NCBI GenBank assembly: GCA_025738555.1
Contig: JAOVFP010000001.1
Coordinates: 4,650,001 to 4,714,000, forward strand
Source of the DNA: Cyathus striatus
Lineage: Eukaryota > Basidiomycota > Agaricomycetes > Agaricales > Nidulariaceae
Length of the DNA: 64,000 nucleotides
Direction of reading: 5' to 3'
Positions 32,408 to 44,303 of this stretch are shown piece after piece (within the stretch, counting starts at the first letter, position 1; each line of letters begins with the position of its first letter). The translations under genes were made by a program, and so were the position numbers. The notes below the pieces were generated by a model. It was not told the origin of the DNA and searched no databases. It saw only the letters and a program-made list of their open reading frames with translations.

Positions 32408-35400
32408 ATGTCATCCCACAAGCACTCCGGCTCCCAGTCCCAGAACCACAGGGCCCAGCTCGCAAATGCCTACAACGAACTAGGCAAGGAGCTCTCCTCC
32501 TCAAAGGTCAGAGTCGTCGGAAACTACACCCTTGGAAAGGTCATCGGCGAAGGTCTCTCTCTCCCATTCCCCATCTCCCCCCCATCGCTCACCATCTCTA
32601 GGTGCATATGGCAAGGTCCGCATGGGCACCCACAGGCTCACCTCCACCCGCGTCGCAATAAAACAGATCCCAAAGGCCATGTCCCCAGCCCTCACCCGCG
32701 AAATACACCACCACAGGCAGCTCCACCACCCCCACATCACCCAGATGTACGAGGTCATCGCCACAGAGTCCTCCATCTGGATCGTCACCGAGCTCTGCTG
32801 CGGCGGCGAGCTCTTTGACTACCTCGTCGAAAAGGGCCGTCTCTCCGAGGACGAGACCCGCGTCGTCTTTGGCCAGCTCTGCCTTGCCGTCGCCTATCTT
32901 CACGAGAATGGCATTGTCCACCGCGATCTCAAGCTCGAGAATGTCTTGCTCGACGAACGCTGCAGAGTCAAGCTCGGCGATTTCGGTTTCACCAGAGAGT
33001 TCGACCACGGCTCCTTCATGGAAACCTTCTGCGGCACTACCGGCTACGCCAGCCCCGAAATGCTCCAGTACAAAAAATACCAGGGCCCCGAAGTCGACGT
33101 CTGGTCACTCGGTGTCATCCTCTACACCCTCCTCACCGGCACCCTCCCCTTTGATGATGACGATGAAGATATCATGCGCGCCAAAATCATCAAAGGCGAT
33201 TTTGACGATCCCGACTGGCTTTCTCTTGGTATGCACCCTTCCTTTCCATTCCACCGCACTCTACCTAACACCCCCTCGAGAATCCCGAGATCTAATCAAG
33301 AACATCCTCCAAAAAGATGTCACAAAACGCCTCATGATCCCCCAAATCCTCTCCCACTCATGGTTCACCTCCCCAAGCTCAACTACGAACCCGACGACCG
33401 CCTCCTTTCCCCTGAAGATCGCCCCCAATCCACCGACCCAGATTCTCAGCACTCTTCCGACGTCTCCGATCTATTCCACACCAAAGATCTCGGCTCCCCA
33501 GCTCCCACCACCCCTGACGATGTATTCCCCTCCGATGACCCCTTCATCTCCCCCCCGCCCTCTTCATCCATCCCGAGCAAATCCCCCCCTCTCATCCACC
33601 ACCGCAACGAAAGCGAAAGCACCCTCCGCCTCGACCTCGAATCCCTCTCTAACCGCATGTCCATCTCCAAGCCTAAAACCGACCCCGTTCCAGAAGAAGA
33701 GCCCTTTCCATCACGAACCCAATCCCGCTCTCATTCCCGCGCCCCGTCCCCGCCTCGCTCGACCACTTCAAAAGCGCCCCCAACCCACCCCGCTCGCACG
33801 CCCGCACGCACAAAGCGACGCTCCGTTTCATCCACCCTCTCCACTGATAATGTTACTCCCGGCACTCCCCTTCCAGCACCTGGAAGCGGAGAGGTCAAGG
33901 TAGATTTCTCGAGTCTTCTCAGGGCGCCTTGCCCCGTTATCTTTTCTACACCACAAGAACGCGAACTATTAAATACACTGAGCGTGCTCGGCTTTGATAC
34001 AGCGCAGATTGTACACTCCGTGCTCACGGATGCCTGTGATTCCGCTGGGGCGGTGTGGTGGATGCTGCGGAAGAAGGGCGTGGAGAGGGTGGAGGGAAAG
34101 GATAAGGGAGATAAGGAGCAAGCGGAGGTAGAAGGGAAGGATAAAGACAAAGTCAGGGAGGTTTTGGATGGAGACAAGGAGAGATCTCGCAAGAGGCGCA
34201 AAGTAAACGTCGGCATTCAAACTCTGGAGTCGGAGCCACTCATACGACATATGATGGCACCTGCGCTCTCATTCGTCCCTCCAACACCTACCACATTCGG
34301 TCGCCCAGTAACACCACCCCGACCGATATCACCTACAAAGAATCCCATGCTCTCTCCTTCCACATCAACCGTCGCCGAGTACTCTTCTCGCTCGCACCCT
34401 TCCACGCCAGGGGGCAGTTTGAAAGACGATCGGGAAGGCCCTGCGTCAGGATCGATAGGAAAGCGCAAAGCGCGCTCCGGGAGCGTGAGTATCATGCAGC
34501 GCGCCACCACGGCATTGGAAGCCGCCGGGTTGGTTCGAAAACGGAGCTCTGAGGCTGTCAAGGACAAGGACAAGGATAAGGATAAGGACAAAGATAAGGA
34601 GCGTCTAGGTACGAGCGGTGAAGAGTCCCGCTCTTCTCATGGCTCAGGTGGAAGCTCCAAGATCACGAAAAGTCCTCCTCTGAAAGCCAAAGACAAGGAG
34701 AAAGAATATGTCGTGCCAATGACTCCTCCGCCTGGCGATCCGCATCACTCCATGCCTCAGATAGCGGGCTCGCCCTGGGTACTCGCAGAATCGAAGGAAG
34801 CTGCAGGAGAGATGCTGCACTCACACAGCACACCGAACATTTCGACGGATGCTACACCTACTGCGAAACCCTCCGGTTCTGGCTCTGGGACGAACCGGAA
34901 TAGAGCGAACATTCTGACAGCATTTAGACTCTGGTTCAATGAGGATAGAAAGGGGAAGCGGAAGGATACCTCTTCGTCCAATACGACGGCTGGTGCATCG
35001 TCCCCACCGGTCAAGTATGTCAGTCGGCCAGTGGGAGGGCAGCAGTACAGTACAAAGCGAAGAGGAAGCGGGTCAGGAAGCAAGTTCCGAAGCGGACACC
35101 GCGCACAACGTCCTTCCCTTTCTTCGCGACGCTCAAGCAGCGTGAATTCGCGTCGGTCGTCAGGGACAAGCGTTCAAATGATCATGCTCGATTCACCTCA
35201 AGTCCAGACACGGCGCTCGCTCGGAGCCCACACACCCAATTCCGAACGAGGTGAATACTCTTCCCGTCCGTCTTCTGTCCGCAGCTTCTCTCTGCAACCG
35301 CGACATCGCAAGTCCCCCTCAGCAAGTTCAGCTGGCTCGATTACGCGTTTCCGCGCTGCATCGCCTATGCAGTCCAAATACCACCGCCGTGGGGGTTCGG

Positions 35401-36215
35401 GGTCTTCTACGCGCGTCGTGCGCCAGATTCAAACGAACATCCCGCGATCGATTCACGCTCGATCCAGCTCTGCTGCTTCGAGCATTCATTCGCCTCCCTC
35501 ATCGCGCCCTACCTCGTTCTACGATCCCTCGGAGAGTGATGGTCCACGAACGGGATCGCCTTACAAGAGTCGATCGAGACGTTCGATGGAAGATACCCCT
35601 AGGAGGACAAGCAGTGGCGGTGGGGGTACCACCACCACTTTCATAGCTCAAAAGCGTCAAGGTCCATTCATGAGCCCCGTCACTGGTCGTTCAAGTTGGA
35701 AGAAGTCGTGGGGTCTGGAGCCTCCTGGTTGGCAAACCCGCACGGCGCACCTGCCGGTTGAAGTGCTCGCGATGTCGCCTGCGACAGAGGTGACATCCAT
35801 CAGAGATGTATTCTCTGGAAGGCAAAGTCTCAGTCTTGGTGATGAGAGTGACTGGGTGGATGAAGACGACGATATACCAGCGTTTGCAGGGGGGTTGGGA
35901 CAGATGAGCTCATCAGCTGCATGTTCTTCACTTGCAGCCAACACGCTGAAGCCACTCACTGTTGAGCCAACTGTTACTCTCTCTCCTGCGCCACGGGGCT
36001 TCCGGTCGTCCGGTAGCAAGCGTTCATCCCCAGCAGCCAACTCGATGTCAGGTCGACAGAAAGCATCGCCTGTGGAACGTGTTTCTCCCGGACCAATGGA
36101 GAACAGCTATGATGCCGACTCGAGAGCTGCCAGGAGGTCACTCCCTCCAGGTCGTGCAGGTCCAGCATTTAAGCATCCTATTCAAGAGGAAGATGAAGAT
36201 GAAGAGGAAGAGTAG
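32408..36215 (+). CDS. CAMKL-type serine/threonine protein kinase
   Basis: Exons 32408-32552, 32602-33228 and 33281-36215. The kinase domain begins Y-T-L-G-K-V-I-G-E-G-A-Y-G-K-V, with V-A-I-K, E-L-C-C-G-G-E-L-F-D-Y-L, H-R-D-L-K-L-E-N, D-F-G-F-T and G-T-T-G-Y-A-S-P-E-M-L, and ends near L-S-H-S-W-F. A long Ser/Arg/Pro-rich tail includes a conserved-looking G-F-D-T-A-Q-I-V-H-S-V-L segment with A-V-W-W-M-L-R-K-K, a Lys-Asp repeat and an acidic C-terminus. The domain order resembles fungal Kin4/Kin1-type kinases; the subfamily is not certain. Exon lengths sum to one base short of a multiple of three: after splicing at 33229-33280 the frame must shift at the CCCC run 33371-33374. With that base the product is about 1,235 residues; without it the frame stops at 33903. 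Confidence 0.85.
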
Positions 36216-36676
36216 ATAGTTGTATAACAAACATTGACATTCATTTTTCTCATTCTGTGCTTTTTTCCGCGTGTTTATTTCTTCCCGTATCTACACTCCT
36301 TCTGGCGTTTATTTATATTTACGACATACCTATATGTACACTGGCTCTATTAGTATTATCTCCGCTGGATATCATTTTACATTAGATACCCCTACCCTTC
36401 CTGCACCTGTTTCCTTACTCTACTGCTCAATGAGTGGATACATCACTATATACTTCTACAACAACGTGTAATTGCATTTTTTTGCTGCCTGTCCTTGGGG
36501 CACATACTTCTCTGTTTTAACGGCAATGAACGTTTCATAAACTCGCCAGGTATTCGTGTTCACCACTAGTGTCTACATATAAGATTCGGTTGTTCTGATA
36601 ATACATGATATAAATCAAAGATGGGTTGAAACAGAGCGAAAGGTAGAAAAGAAAATATAAATAATACGAGAAATAA
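36216..36676. other. Convergent 3' flanks, nothing recognised
   Basis: It lies between the kinase stop (+) and the ASE1 stop (-). AT-rich sequence with no recognisable gene; it must hold both 3' UTRs. Confidence 0.5.
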
Positions 36677-39226
36677 TCAATACTCCTCGTCCTCCTCCTT
36701 AACTGACGCAGTAAATCTCCATTTCGAACTTGTGGCCCCGGCGCTTACTTTCGAATCCATAGCATCTACACTCGGGCGCGGTTTGAAACTTTCTCGCTTT
36801 GCGCGTGCGGTCTTCTTGGCCACTGTTGAACTGGATCGACCATAGCTTGACCCCAAAGATCCAGTACTGGGACCTCTACTATAACCTCCAGAGGTACTGT
36901 GCGCGTACGCATTCCCACCAGTATTAGCTGCCCGGCTATGACCCAAAATATTATGTTGTGACCCGTATTTAGGTACCGGCATAGCGATGTTGGTATGTTC
37001 AAACCCGGAACGGAGACTTCCACTTGGTGTCCTGGTTGGTATCTTTGTGGGGGATGCCGAACGCACCATCCCAAGACTGTTACTATTAGCTCCTCTGTGA
37101 GAGCTAAGGGGCGCTCTATGACCATTTGTAACCGACCCAGGTGTGCGAGCGGTCCCATGATGAACAGTCACGGTCTCCCCTAACTTTTGCCTCTTATTAG
37201 GCATCGAGTGTGAGCCAATTGTAGACCCTGGGCGAACAGCAGGTGTTACAACTCCGGTCTTGGTACCAGGAACATATCCTTGTGCTGAATATACAGGGGT
37301 GGTCGCGCGAGGAGGGACTGATCCTGCTCGAGGTTTTTTCCGATTTTCTTGATCCGCGGCACTGACGTTCTGCACCAAAATTTGTAGTATACTCTCGCCA
37401 TGTACAAGGAAAGGCCGGCCTGCTTCTTCCTCCCATAGAGGGATTGAAGCCAATAGGTCTTGCTCGAGCTATGTGAAATTTACATTAAACTCGACACAAG
37501 AATGGAATATGAAGCGGAAAGAAGCTCACCCGAGGCTTCTCCTTCGAAACTCTCTTGCGCATTTTCTCCTCTCGCAAAAGTCTCCCTGGATCTCGCGGCC
37601 CACGCCCAAGAAGACGGGTTTGATCAGATGCAGCTGCAGCTAGCTCCTTCTCTTCTCCGCAGATTTCGAAATATTTCTTTATACTCGCCAAAAGAGGTCC
37701 CTTCATTCGCCGTTCCTCCTTTAGCTTACTAATTTCATCTTCATGAATTGACAAAAGTTCTTCCGTGTACTCGTCTACGAAAACAGACATGTCAACAAAT
37801 GTACGGAATCCTAAGAACCTGCACTGACCATCTGCAAATGGAGCGAAATCCGCTCTTTCCTCTTCGCCGACTAGTAAGTCGTCCCACAGTCGGATAATTT
37901 CCTCCCGTGCACTCTCCACAAAAGTACCCATTTTTTCCCGCTTTAACTCTAGCATCCTCTCCAATTCCTCTTCATATTCACGGACCGTGTCTTCCGTGCT
38001 ACCACGGTGTTGCTCTACGAATGCATCCATGGCTACTTCACCCACACCCAGTCTCCTCCAAAGTCCCTCTAATTGATCATACATAGCCTGAATATGAGCT
38101 TCTCTGCGACGTTTAATATCTTCCAGCGAGGCCTGTAAAGAGTTGGCCCATTCTAGAAGCCCAGTCGTAGGCTCCACATTTTCCAATCCTATCGGAACGG
38201 AGGAACTCTCTTGGAGCGCCTCTTCCTCGGCTTCATTGATACAAACCATGAATCTCGCAAGGATAAGTTGATAATCTGATTCGGGTGTAGGGGATACGCA
38301 GTCGCGGAAGAGGAGGGGTGTAAGAGGTTTGACTCGTGAAGCAGGAGTCGGCGTTGAAACGGAGAGGAAGGGGTCGGCAGAAGAGGATCTGCTAGACGTC
38401 GATGGGGTTGACGCACTGAAATGAGTGGATGAAGATGAAGGGAGGTCATCGAGGCTTGGTGGTATCATTCCAAGCTCCGTGTATAGCCAGTCTATCTGAA
38501 CGAAGGCAGTAGACAGCTGGTTTAGACGTTTGGACTGCACAAATATCGGATATTAGCAAATCTTTAGAAACCCTCGATATGAGTGTCAGCTTACTACTTC
38601 TGCCTTCCCTTTACAAGCTCCTTTTCTAGCTTTGAGAAACGCTCAGGTGTCACATCACGATATGTACTGGATTCATTGTTGAGTTCACCAATGGCGGGAG
38701 TGGGTTCTATTATTTCTTGAGCGTAGTATTCGCTTCCTAACGTCCGTGCCAATGTATTGATACGGTTTGTTAAGGTATTTAATTGTTCCAATTTGGTGTG
38801 GTATATCTATTTGCTCATAAAGTGAGCAAAAGGAAAACTGGACTGGCAACTACGTACCTGACGGAGCTTTTCCTGGTACTCAGTTACCAGCTCAAACCTC
38901 TTTGGTAGTACCAACTCCTTCCTTAGCTCGCCAACACTGCTGCCAGCTACTTTCATGTTCCCTCCGAGCGCCTTTGTGTATCGTACACATTCATTCTCAA
39001 TCGCATCACACCTCTCCATCCAGGAATCGACTTCCTTCTGCCTCAGCTCTATTTGCTTTTCTACGCTTTCCATAAGCTGCCGCTGAAGAGCCTTGAGATC
39101 ATCTTCCAAAGCACTCGGGGTGAGACCGAGTTGGGCATGCAGAGTAGGCAAAAGTTGTGTTTGTGACTGCAGATGGGTATGCAGCGAATTCAGCAACGCT
39201 GTGATGCCTGAAGATGTTGCCGACAT
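36677..39226 (-). CDS. ASE1: Microtubule-bundling protein, Ase1/PRC1/MAP65 family
   Basis: Start M-S-A-T-S-S-G at 39226. An upstream in-frame ATG at 39325 would add a hydrophobic leader unlike the family. A long helical and coiled-coil N-terminal half (Leu/Glu/Lys heptads) is followed by the conserved spectrin-like microtubule-binding region with R-L-G-V-G, L-W-D-D-L-L-V-G, S-I-K-K-Y-F-E-I-C and R-G-P-R-D-P-G-R-L-L-R-E-E-K-M-R-K-R. Then comes the L-W-E-E-E-A-G-R-P-F block and a basic, Ser-rich disordered tail. Ase1 cross-links antiparallel microtubules at the spindle midzone. Introns lie near 38,800, 38,560, 37,800 and 37,470. Confidence 0.92.
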
Positions 39227-41060
39227 AATGACTAGTTGAGAGAGTGCTTCTGCTTGAAATATGTGGAGAATGTAGCAGCAGAGGGCGATAGATAGCGAAA
39301 GCACTGAGTTGATTGTTAGCGTCAATGAGCGGAGCAGCAGTCATTGTCAACAGTCAACCGCGCCTACAGTCTGTTGAACATGTCACGTGCCCGTGAATGT
39401 AGTCCCGTGACCTCAGATTGCATTTCCTCCTACTCGACAAATGACCAAAGTTCAAACCACTCAGGCCATCGACCAAAGTACATCAAAGTTCTCCAGGTCT
39501 CAGAATAAGCTGTCTTTCTTCGCGGATGGCCTTCCGTACGCAGCGATCTTCAGGTGCATGCTCTCGCGGCAGAACTGTTCTCTAGCCGGCCTCCAGGGCG
39601 TATTTTTCACTATACCCAAATTATCCACTGGCAGGGCTTCTTCCCCACGGCGATTTGCTATTTTCCATGCCTTCTGTCTGATGTCCATCATAAGAAACTA
39701 CGTATCGTACAACTTTTATTTGACGCACTCCGGGACCGCATTTCCTGTCCGCGAATGAACCGAAATTCTTCAGCGCGGTGTTGTTGTATCTGAGGTACGC
39801 TAAGAATTCTGGATCATCTTTCGTTGACAGCTTCTCACTTCAGTCAATGACGACAACATTACCCCCAACTTGTTCCGGACTCTTTCTTCCCTGGCTAGTC
39901 AAGGCCTTGATCAACATAAAGTGTTATCTGGCTCCTATTCTCACCGTCATTCGTTACGGAGAGCCATTTTCTCCTCCTATACCGTACGCGGTGTCTTGTG
40001 ATATCCTTCCTCGAGCCCTACACTTGGCTGAGTACTATTCTACGTGATGAAGTGCACGGTCCGATAGTTACCCGGCTACCTGCCAGCAAATATGTTCTTC
40101 TGCCTGTTCTCTTTCAGGCACCCTGTACCAGCCCCAGATTTTCTTTCTTTATCTGAGCATCCCATCTCCTGCAGCGAACTCATTCCCCGGATTCTCGCCG
40201 GCTACTCCAACTTAATGACACCGCGATGAACTTTATCCGTACTCTTGATTTATTCTGTAGTGGGACTAGGCTACGTGCGTTGTCGTTCCAACGCTTCGCG
40301 TTCTTCTCTCCTTGGACGCTTATACGATTTCCCTTGACGATTTTGGATGCGTTTCACATAGATTGTCACCCTCAATGCTAGCTTCTGGAGGAGCTAGACT
40401 GATCAACCGCAAAAGGCGGAATAAGCTCAGTTGGGCATACATTCTATGCTCCATTATGTTACCATGGTATGAAAGGCAAAATAGTGCGACCTTTGATTTT
40501 CGGGATCACACGAATACGCAATAACATCGTCATTTACCCGCCATGTATCTCGGTGGAATCTGCAGGTGTCCTTCCAACATATTATTCTGTTTCGTGCCAT
40601 ATTCGTGTATGCCATAAGCCCCACCGTTTAGTATTCACGCACTCACGCGGCATTCACTATTATTGATATCATATCTTATAGTGCTCCCCGAACCATGCGT
40701 CTTCCCAGACCCCTCGTGTCCAGTCTTTCCTTATTAATATCGCTTCACTATCCGGTGCTTATGCTGAAGGTCACTTGGGCATGTCTGTTGATCTTTGTTT
40801 TTCTTTTATGTTCAAGTATGTCTTTGCGAACATTCGAAGATGATGTAGAATGCGCAGTTTCCAAACTGCGAAGAATTTCTGATCGGCCTCCCACTTCTAA
40901 ATTTGTCCTAACGCAAGTTAAACGTTAAGCGCTGCAAGGCCCATGTATATACTTGGGCATCCTCTCTATAATGTCGCGCATGACCTGTTACTCCTGAATT
41001 GATGACATATGAACTGCTACACAAGTCACTCCTCGTTGAGTTCCTCTGGTATATGTAACC
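39227..41060. other. 1.8-kb region without a recognisable gene
   Basis: Open frames on + at 39554-40047 and 40695-40928 look partly coding-like but break often and match no family I know. They could be remnants of an F-box or similar orphan protein. No repeat or RNA gene was identified. Confidence 0.45.
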
Positions 41061-43028
41061 TTAACCCACGCTGCGTTCGGGTGAATCCCTCTGAGACACC
41101 ATCACAGCAACGTTTGGCATCACAGAAACCCCGTTCCCTTGTCCGCTGAATTCATTCACCATGCTTCCGCTTATTGGCTGTCGCTTAAGCATTGATCCCC
41201 ATTTTGTCCACCAATCTTCCACAGTGTCTGTAGCATCATATGCTAATAGCGCGAGTTCATCTCCCCAGATAGCTTTGAACGTTGCCTCATCCATATGGTC
41301 CAAATCTTCGACAGCCATCGCTTCTCGTAATGTAGAATCTCGTTGCTGTTGCACAGGTCCCGGGGACAGACAAACATCGTTCGCGAGTCATAATCCATCT
41401 CATGAACTGTACTACAACGGGGTTGGCGGATGTCTTCATATGCGATCAGTAACTGTGAGACCTGGTCCCTACTTCGAACTTGTGATAAAAGAAGTCCCAG
41501 GGTATGTGCATCTTCAATGCCAAGCGCCATTCCATAGTGACCAACAGGCTAAAGTCTCATCAAATCAGTAACTAGTGAAAACTGAAACTAAGATCAGAAG
41601 ACATACCAGTAAAGGGTGCGCTGCCTCTCCAACGAGCACAATTCTCCCGTTGTCACATACCAGGCTGTCTAGCGGCCTTCGCGGGGTATCTAATCGTGCG
41701 TATGCTGGTCGTCCAGCTTTTACAAGTTTGCGTAACCTGGCATGAGCATAGACCAATTTAGTACAAAAATAGACTATCACAGTCGCATCAGCGTACCTTG
41801 TTGCGAATCTGTTCGGGTTAAGGTTGGTTTGGTCAAGTGATGGTGGATCAATCCATTGGGATGTGGTGTCCGGAGGTGAGTTTTCATCAAAACGGTATGC
41901 CAGAGCTACGCAATAATTGTTCCCTGAGCCCTGAAGCGCTGTCAATCTCCATCGTTCGAAATAGCGAACACCACACGAACGCTAGGGTTTCCATGAAACA
42001 GATATCCATCTCCTAACCAAACATTCCACTGGAGGTACGATGAGGATTCTCTTCAGATGTGTAACGTGATGCTAACTTACATCTGCCGTTTTTAACAAAG
42101 GCCGTAGGTCTTCGTCCTTTTCCATAACCTCTCCGGGAACCGTGAATGCAAAAAATGACTCGCGCTCTTTCGACGATGAGTAGTCTTCGTCGTCAACGCA
42201 CGGTCGAACGACGCTTTTAATGCCATCTGCGCCGACAATAATGTCCGCTACAAGCTCATCTCCAGTCTCCAGCTTCACCAGCATAGAATCTGGGTCAACC
42301 TCCTTCACAGTTGAATCAAACCTAAACGTGACTCCTTCTTTTGAAGCCAAGTCGTATAACATGTCATACAGATCACCATGCTACGAGTTCGCCTTTGAAA
42401 TCCTGCCTAAAGAAGGTGCAAAATACAAAATACCTGTATGAACATAAAGTCTGCCGCGACATCCCGAAGAAAATCTTCGCCCATAAGCATGGATGCAATC
42501 ATGTCACCAGAATCACCTATAAAATCATAAATCACATTATCATGCAGACTTCTTGGGCTAACACAAAGGAGCGCACCCGAACGAAATACGAACTTATCAC
42601 ACCTGCGCGCTCGTTGCGCCAGTACAGGTTCCAGTCCCCACTGGTGCAGTATCTTCGTCATATTGGGTGGCGCTCTACAATGAAACTGATGTGAGCTTAT
42701 CATCAATTATTAGGATCAAATGAGAAATCCAACCGGAGGCCGCCATTACTCTGGTAAGAGATGATTGGTTAAAGTCAATACTTAACATGTTGAAAGAATA
42801 CGCACTCTATATTTGCCATCAGTTTGTTCTATAACAAGCACATCATGACCTGCTTTTTGTAGTGCATAGGCTGAAGCAACGCCTTTGGAGCTGATTTAAG
42901 TTATATATCGCTTATAGAGCGGGAGTATAAGGATCACCTGCGATGCTACCGCCTATTACGATGATATTGAGAGGTATAGTAGGCTCAGCAGTGGGTGAAG
43001 ATAGAATAGTCGACTCGCGGTTTGTCAT
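41061..43028 (-). CDS. FAD-dependent monooxygenase (salicylate-hydroxylase-like), frame disrupted
   Basis: Exons: 43028-42938, 42882-42806, 42750-42734, 42674-42434, 42380-42081, 42028-41797, 41736-41607 and 41548-41061. The N-terminus has the FAD dinucleotide motif I-I-V-I-G-G-S-I-A-G; later come G-A-D-G-I-K-S and V-G-E-A-A-H-P. Two frame problems exist. The last exon is one base short at the G run 41362-41365 (C run in the coding sense), after which the frame resumes as Q-Q-Q-R-D-S-T. Exon 6 needs either a 38-nt intron or one added base near 41945-41956. The enzyme class hydroxylates aromatic substrates with NAD(P)H and O2; the substrate is unknown. It is either a recent pseudogene or carries consensus errors. 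Confidence 0.8.
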
Positions 43029-44303
43029 GGATGTCGTTAAAAGAGAAGATGAAGGCTCTGCGTAGGAGAATAACGAGGGATAAGCTGACCGACGTCGGAG
43101 GGCAGGGTTTATGAATGGTTATGAGAAAGTGGGTTGTCCCATCATATTCTCATCAGTCCCATCATGAACCGCGGGTTTGTTAACCAAAAGAAATAGAACA
43201 CGTGAAGGTGCTAGAGACGCACAGCTATCCTCGATTGTCAGGATGTCCTAAAGTTAGATACTCAGCGTGTGAGTATATGTACTTCCTTAGCCTATCACTC
43301 CAAATTGATCATTAGCAGTTGATAATGGGTGATTCTGTCTTTCACCGTGCGTGGTAGCGCTAACATTATTTAGTGCTTGGAACCAACTTGGAACTCAGGA
43401 AAAGCATTGGTACTTACTTAGATAAAATCTACAAATTTAACCCGGTATCAATGGCACCCCCATCTGTAGACAGCTGCTCAGGCTGCTCTGTAGTGGTGAT
43501 CAGTGACTACAGTCAAGGTTGTGCGCAGGTTGCTTCGAAAGGCTTGCCAAGCCAACAAAGTCAGGGTCGGTGGCGCGCCGCCGTCGGCGCTCCCAGAAAC
43601 ACTATATTTATTTATTTATATCCCTCCGACACCGTTCCCACCAATTCACACCTTGCATGTAGCGTCCTAACGATTAACGTTACTCATACATAAAGAACGC
43701 GGTTTCGGCGCCAGAAGTTGATATTCATTACGAATGAGTACCGATGATTTCGTGAAAGCATATACATTTCTACAAAGTAAAAATCCTCGAAACCAAGCTT
43801 GCTTTAAGTAGCTTAAGTAGGCAGTGATGGCACCTGCGGGCAGGTACAACATCGAAACTGGCTGAACATTAAATCATGGACATTTTATTCATCCTGAAAG
43901 TGCTTGTCTTCAGTTTGCTTCGGGCGTGTCAGCTGCCATAGAATGACGGAGAAGTTTTCGATCAATGAATCAACAATGAATACTTAATATTCCATTCCGG
44001 TGTCTGGACTCTATGTATTTGCACATGCGAGATCCTTTGTGGCGTAAAATATTTCATAACCAATAAGTATATGTACTTATTCATCAAATGGGTACAATGA
44101 GTTTCTCCATCGGAAGGAATATAACAGAAAATACAAAATGGTACCACACGATATATTATACAGATAAAAGGTTCGTGAAGTCATATACGTGAGGACATAT
44201 TTCATCCGGGTGAATATAATAAGCAGCAGTTAACAATGCGAGCGTCTAACCTTCCAGTTTCACAACATCAAAAGGCTCAAAAAATGGTAATTTTTGGTGG
44301 TTT
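43029..44303. other. 1.3-kb intergenic region, nothing recognised
   Basis: Promoter of the monooxygenase gene (-) and 3' flank of the transporter gene (-). A 106-residue + open frame at 43373-43693 has no recognisable features. Confidence 0.5.
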
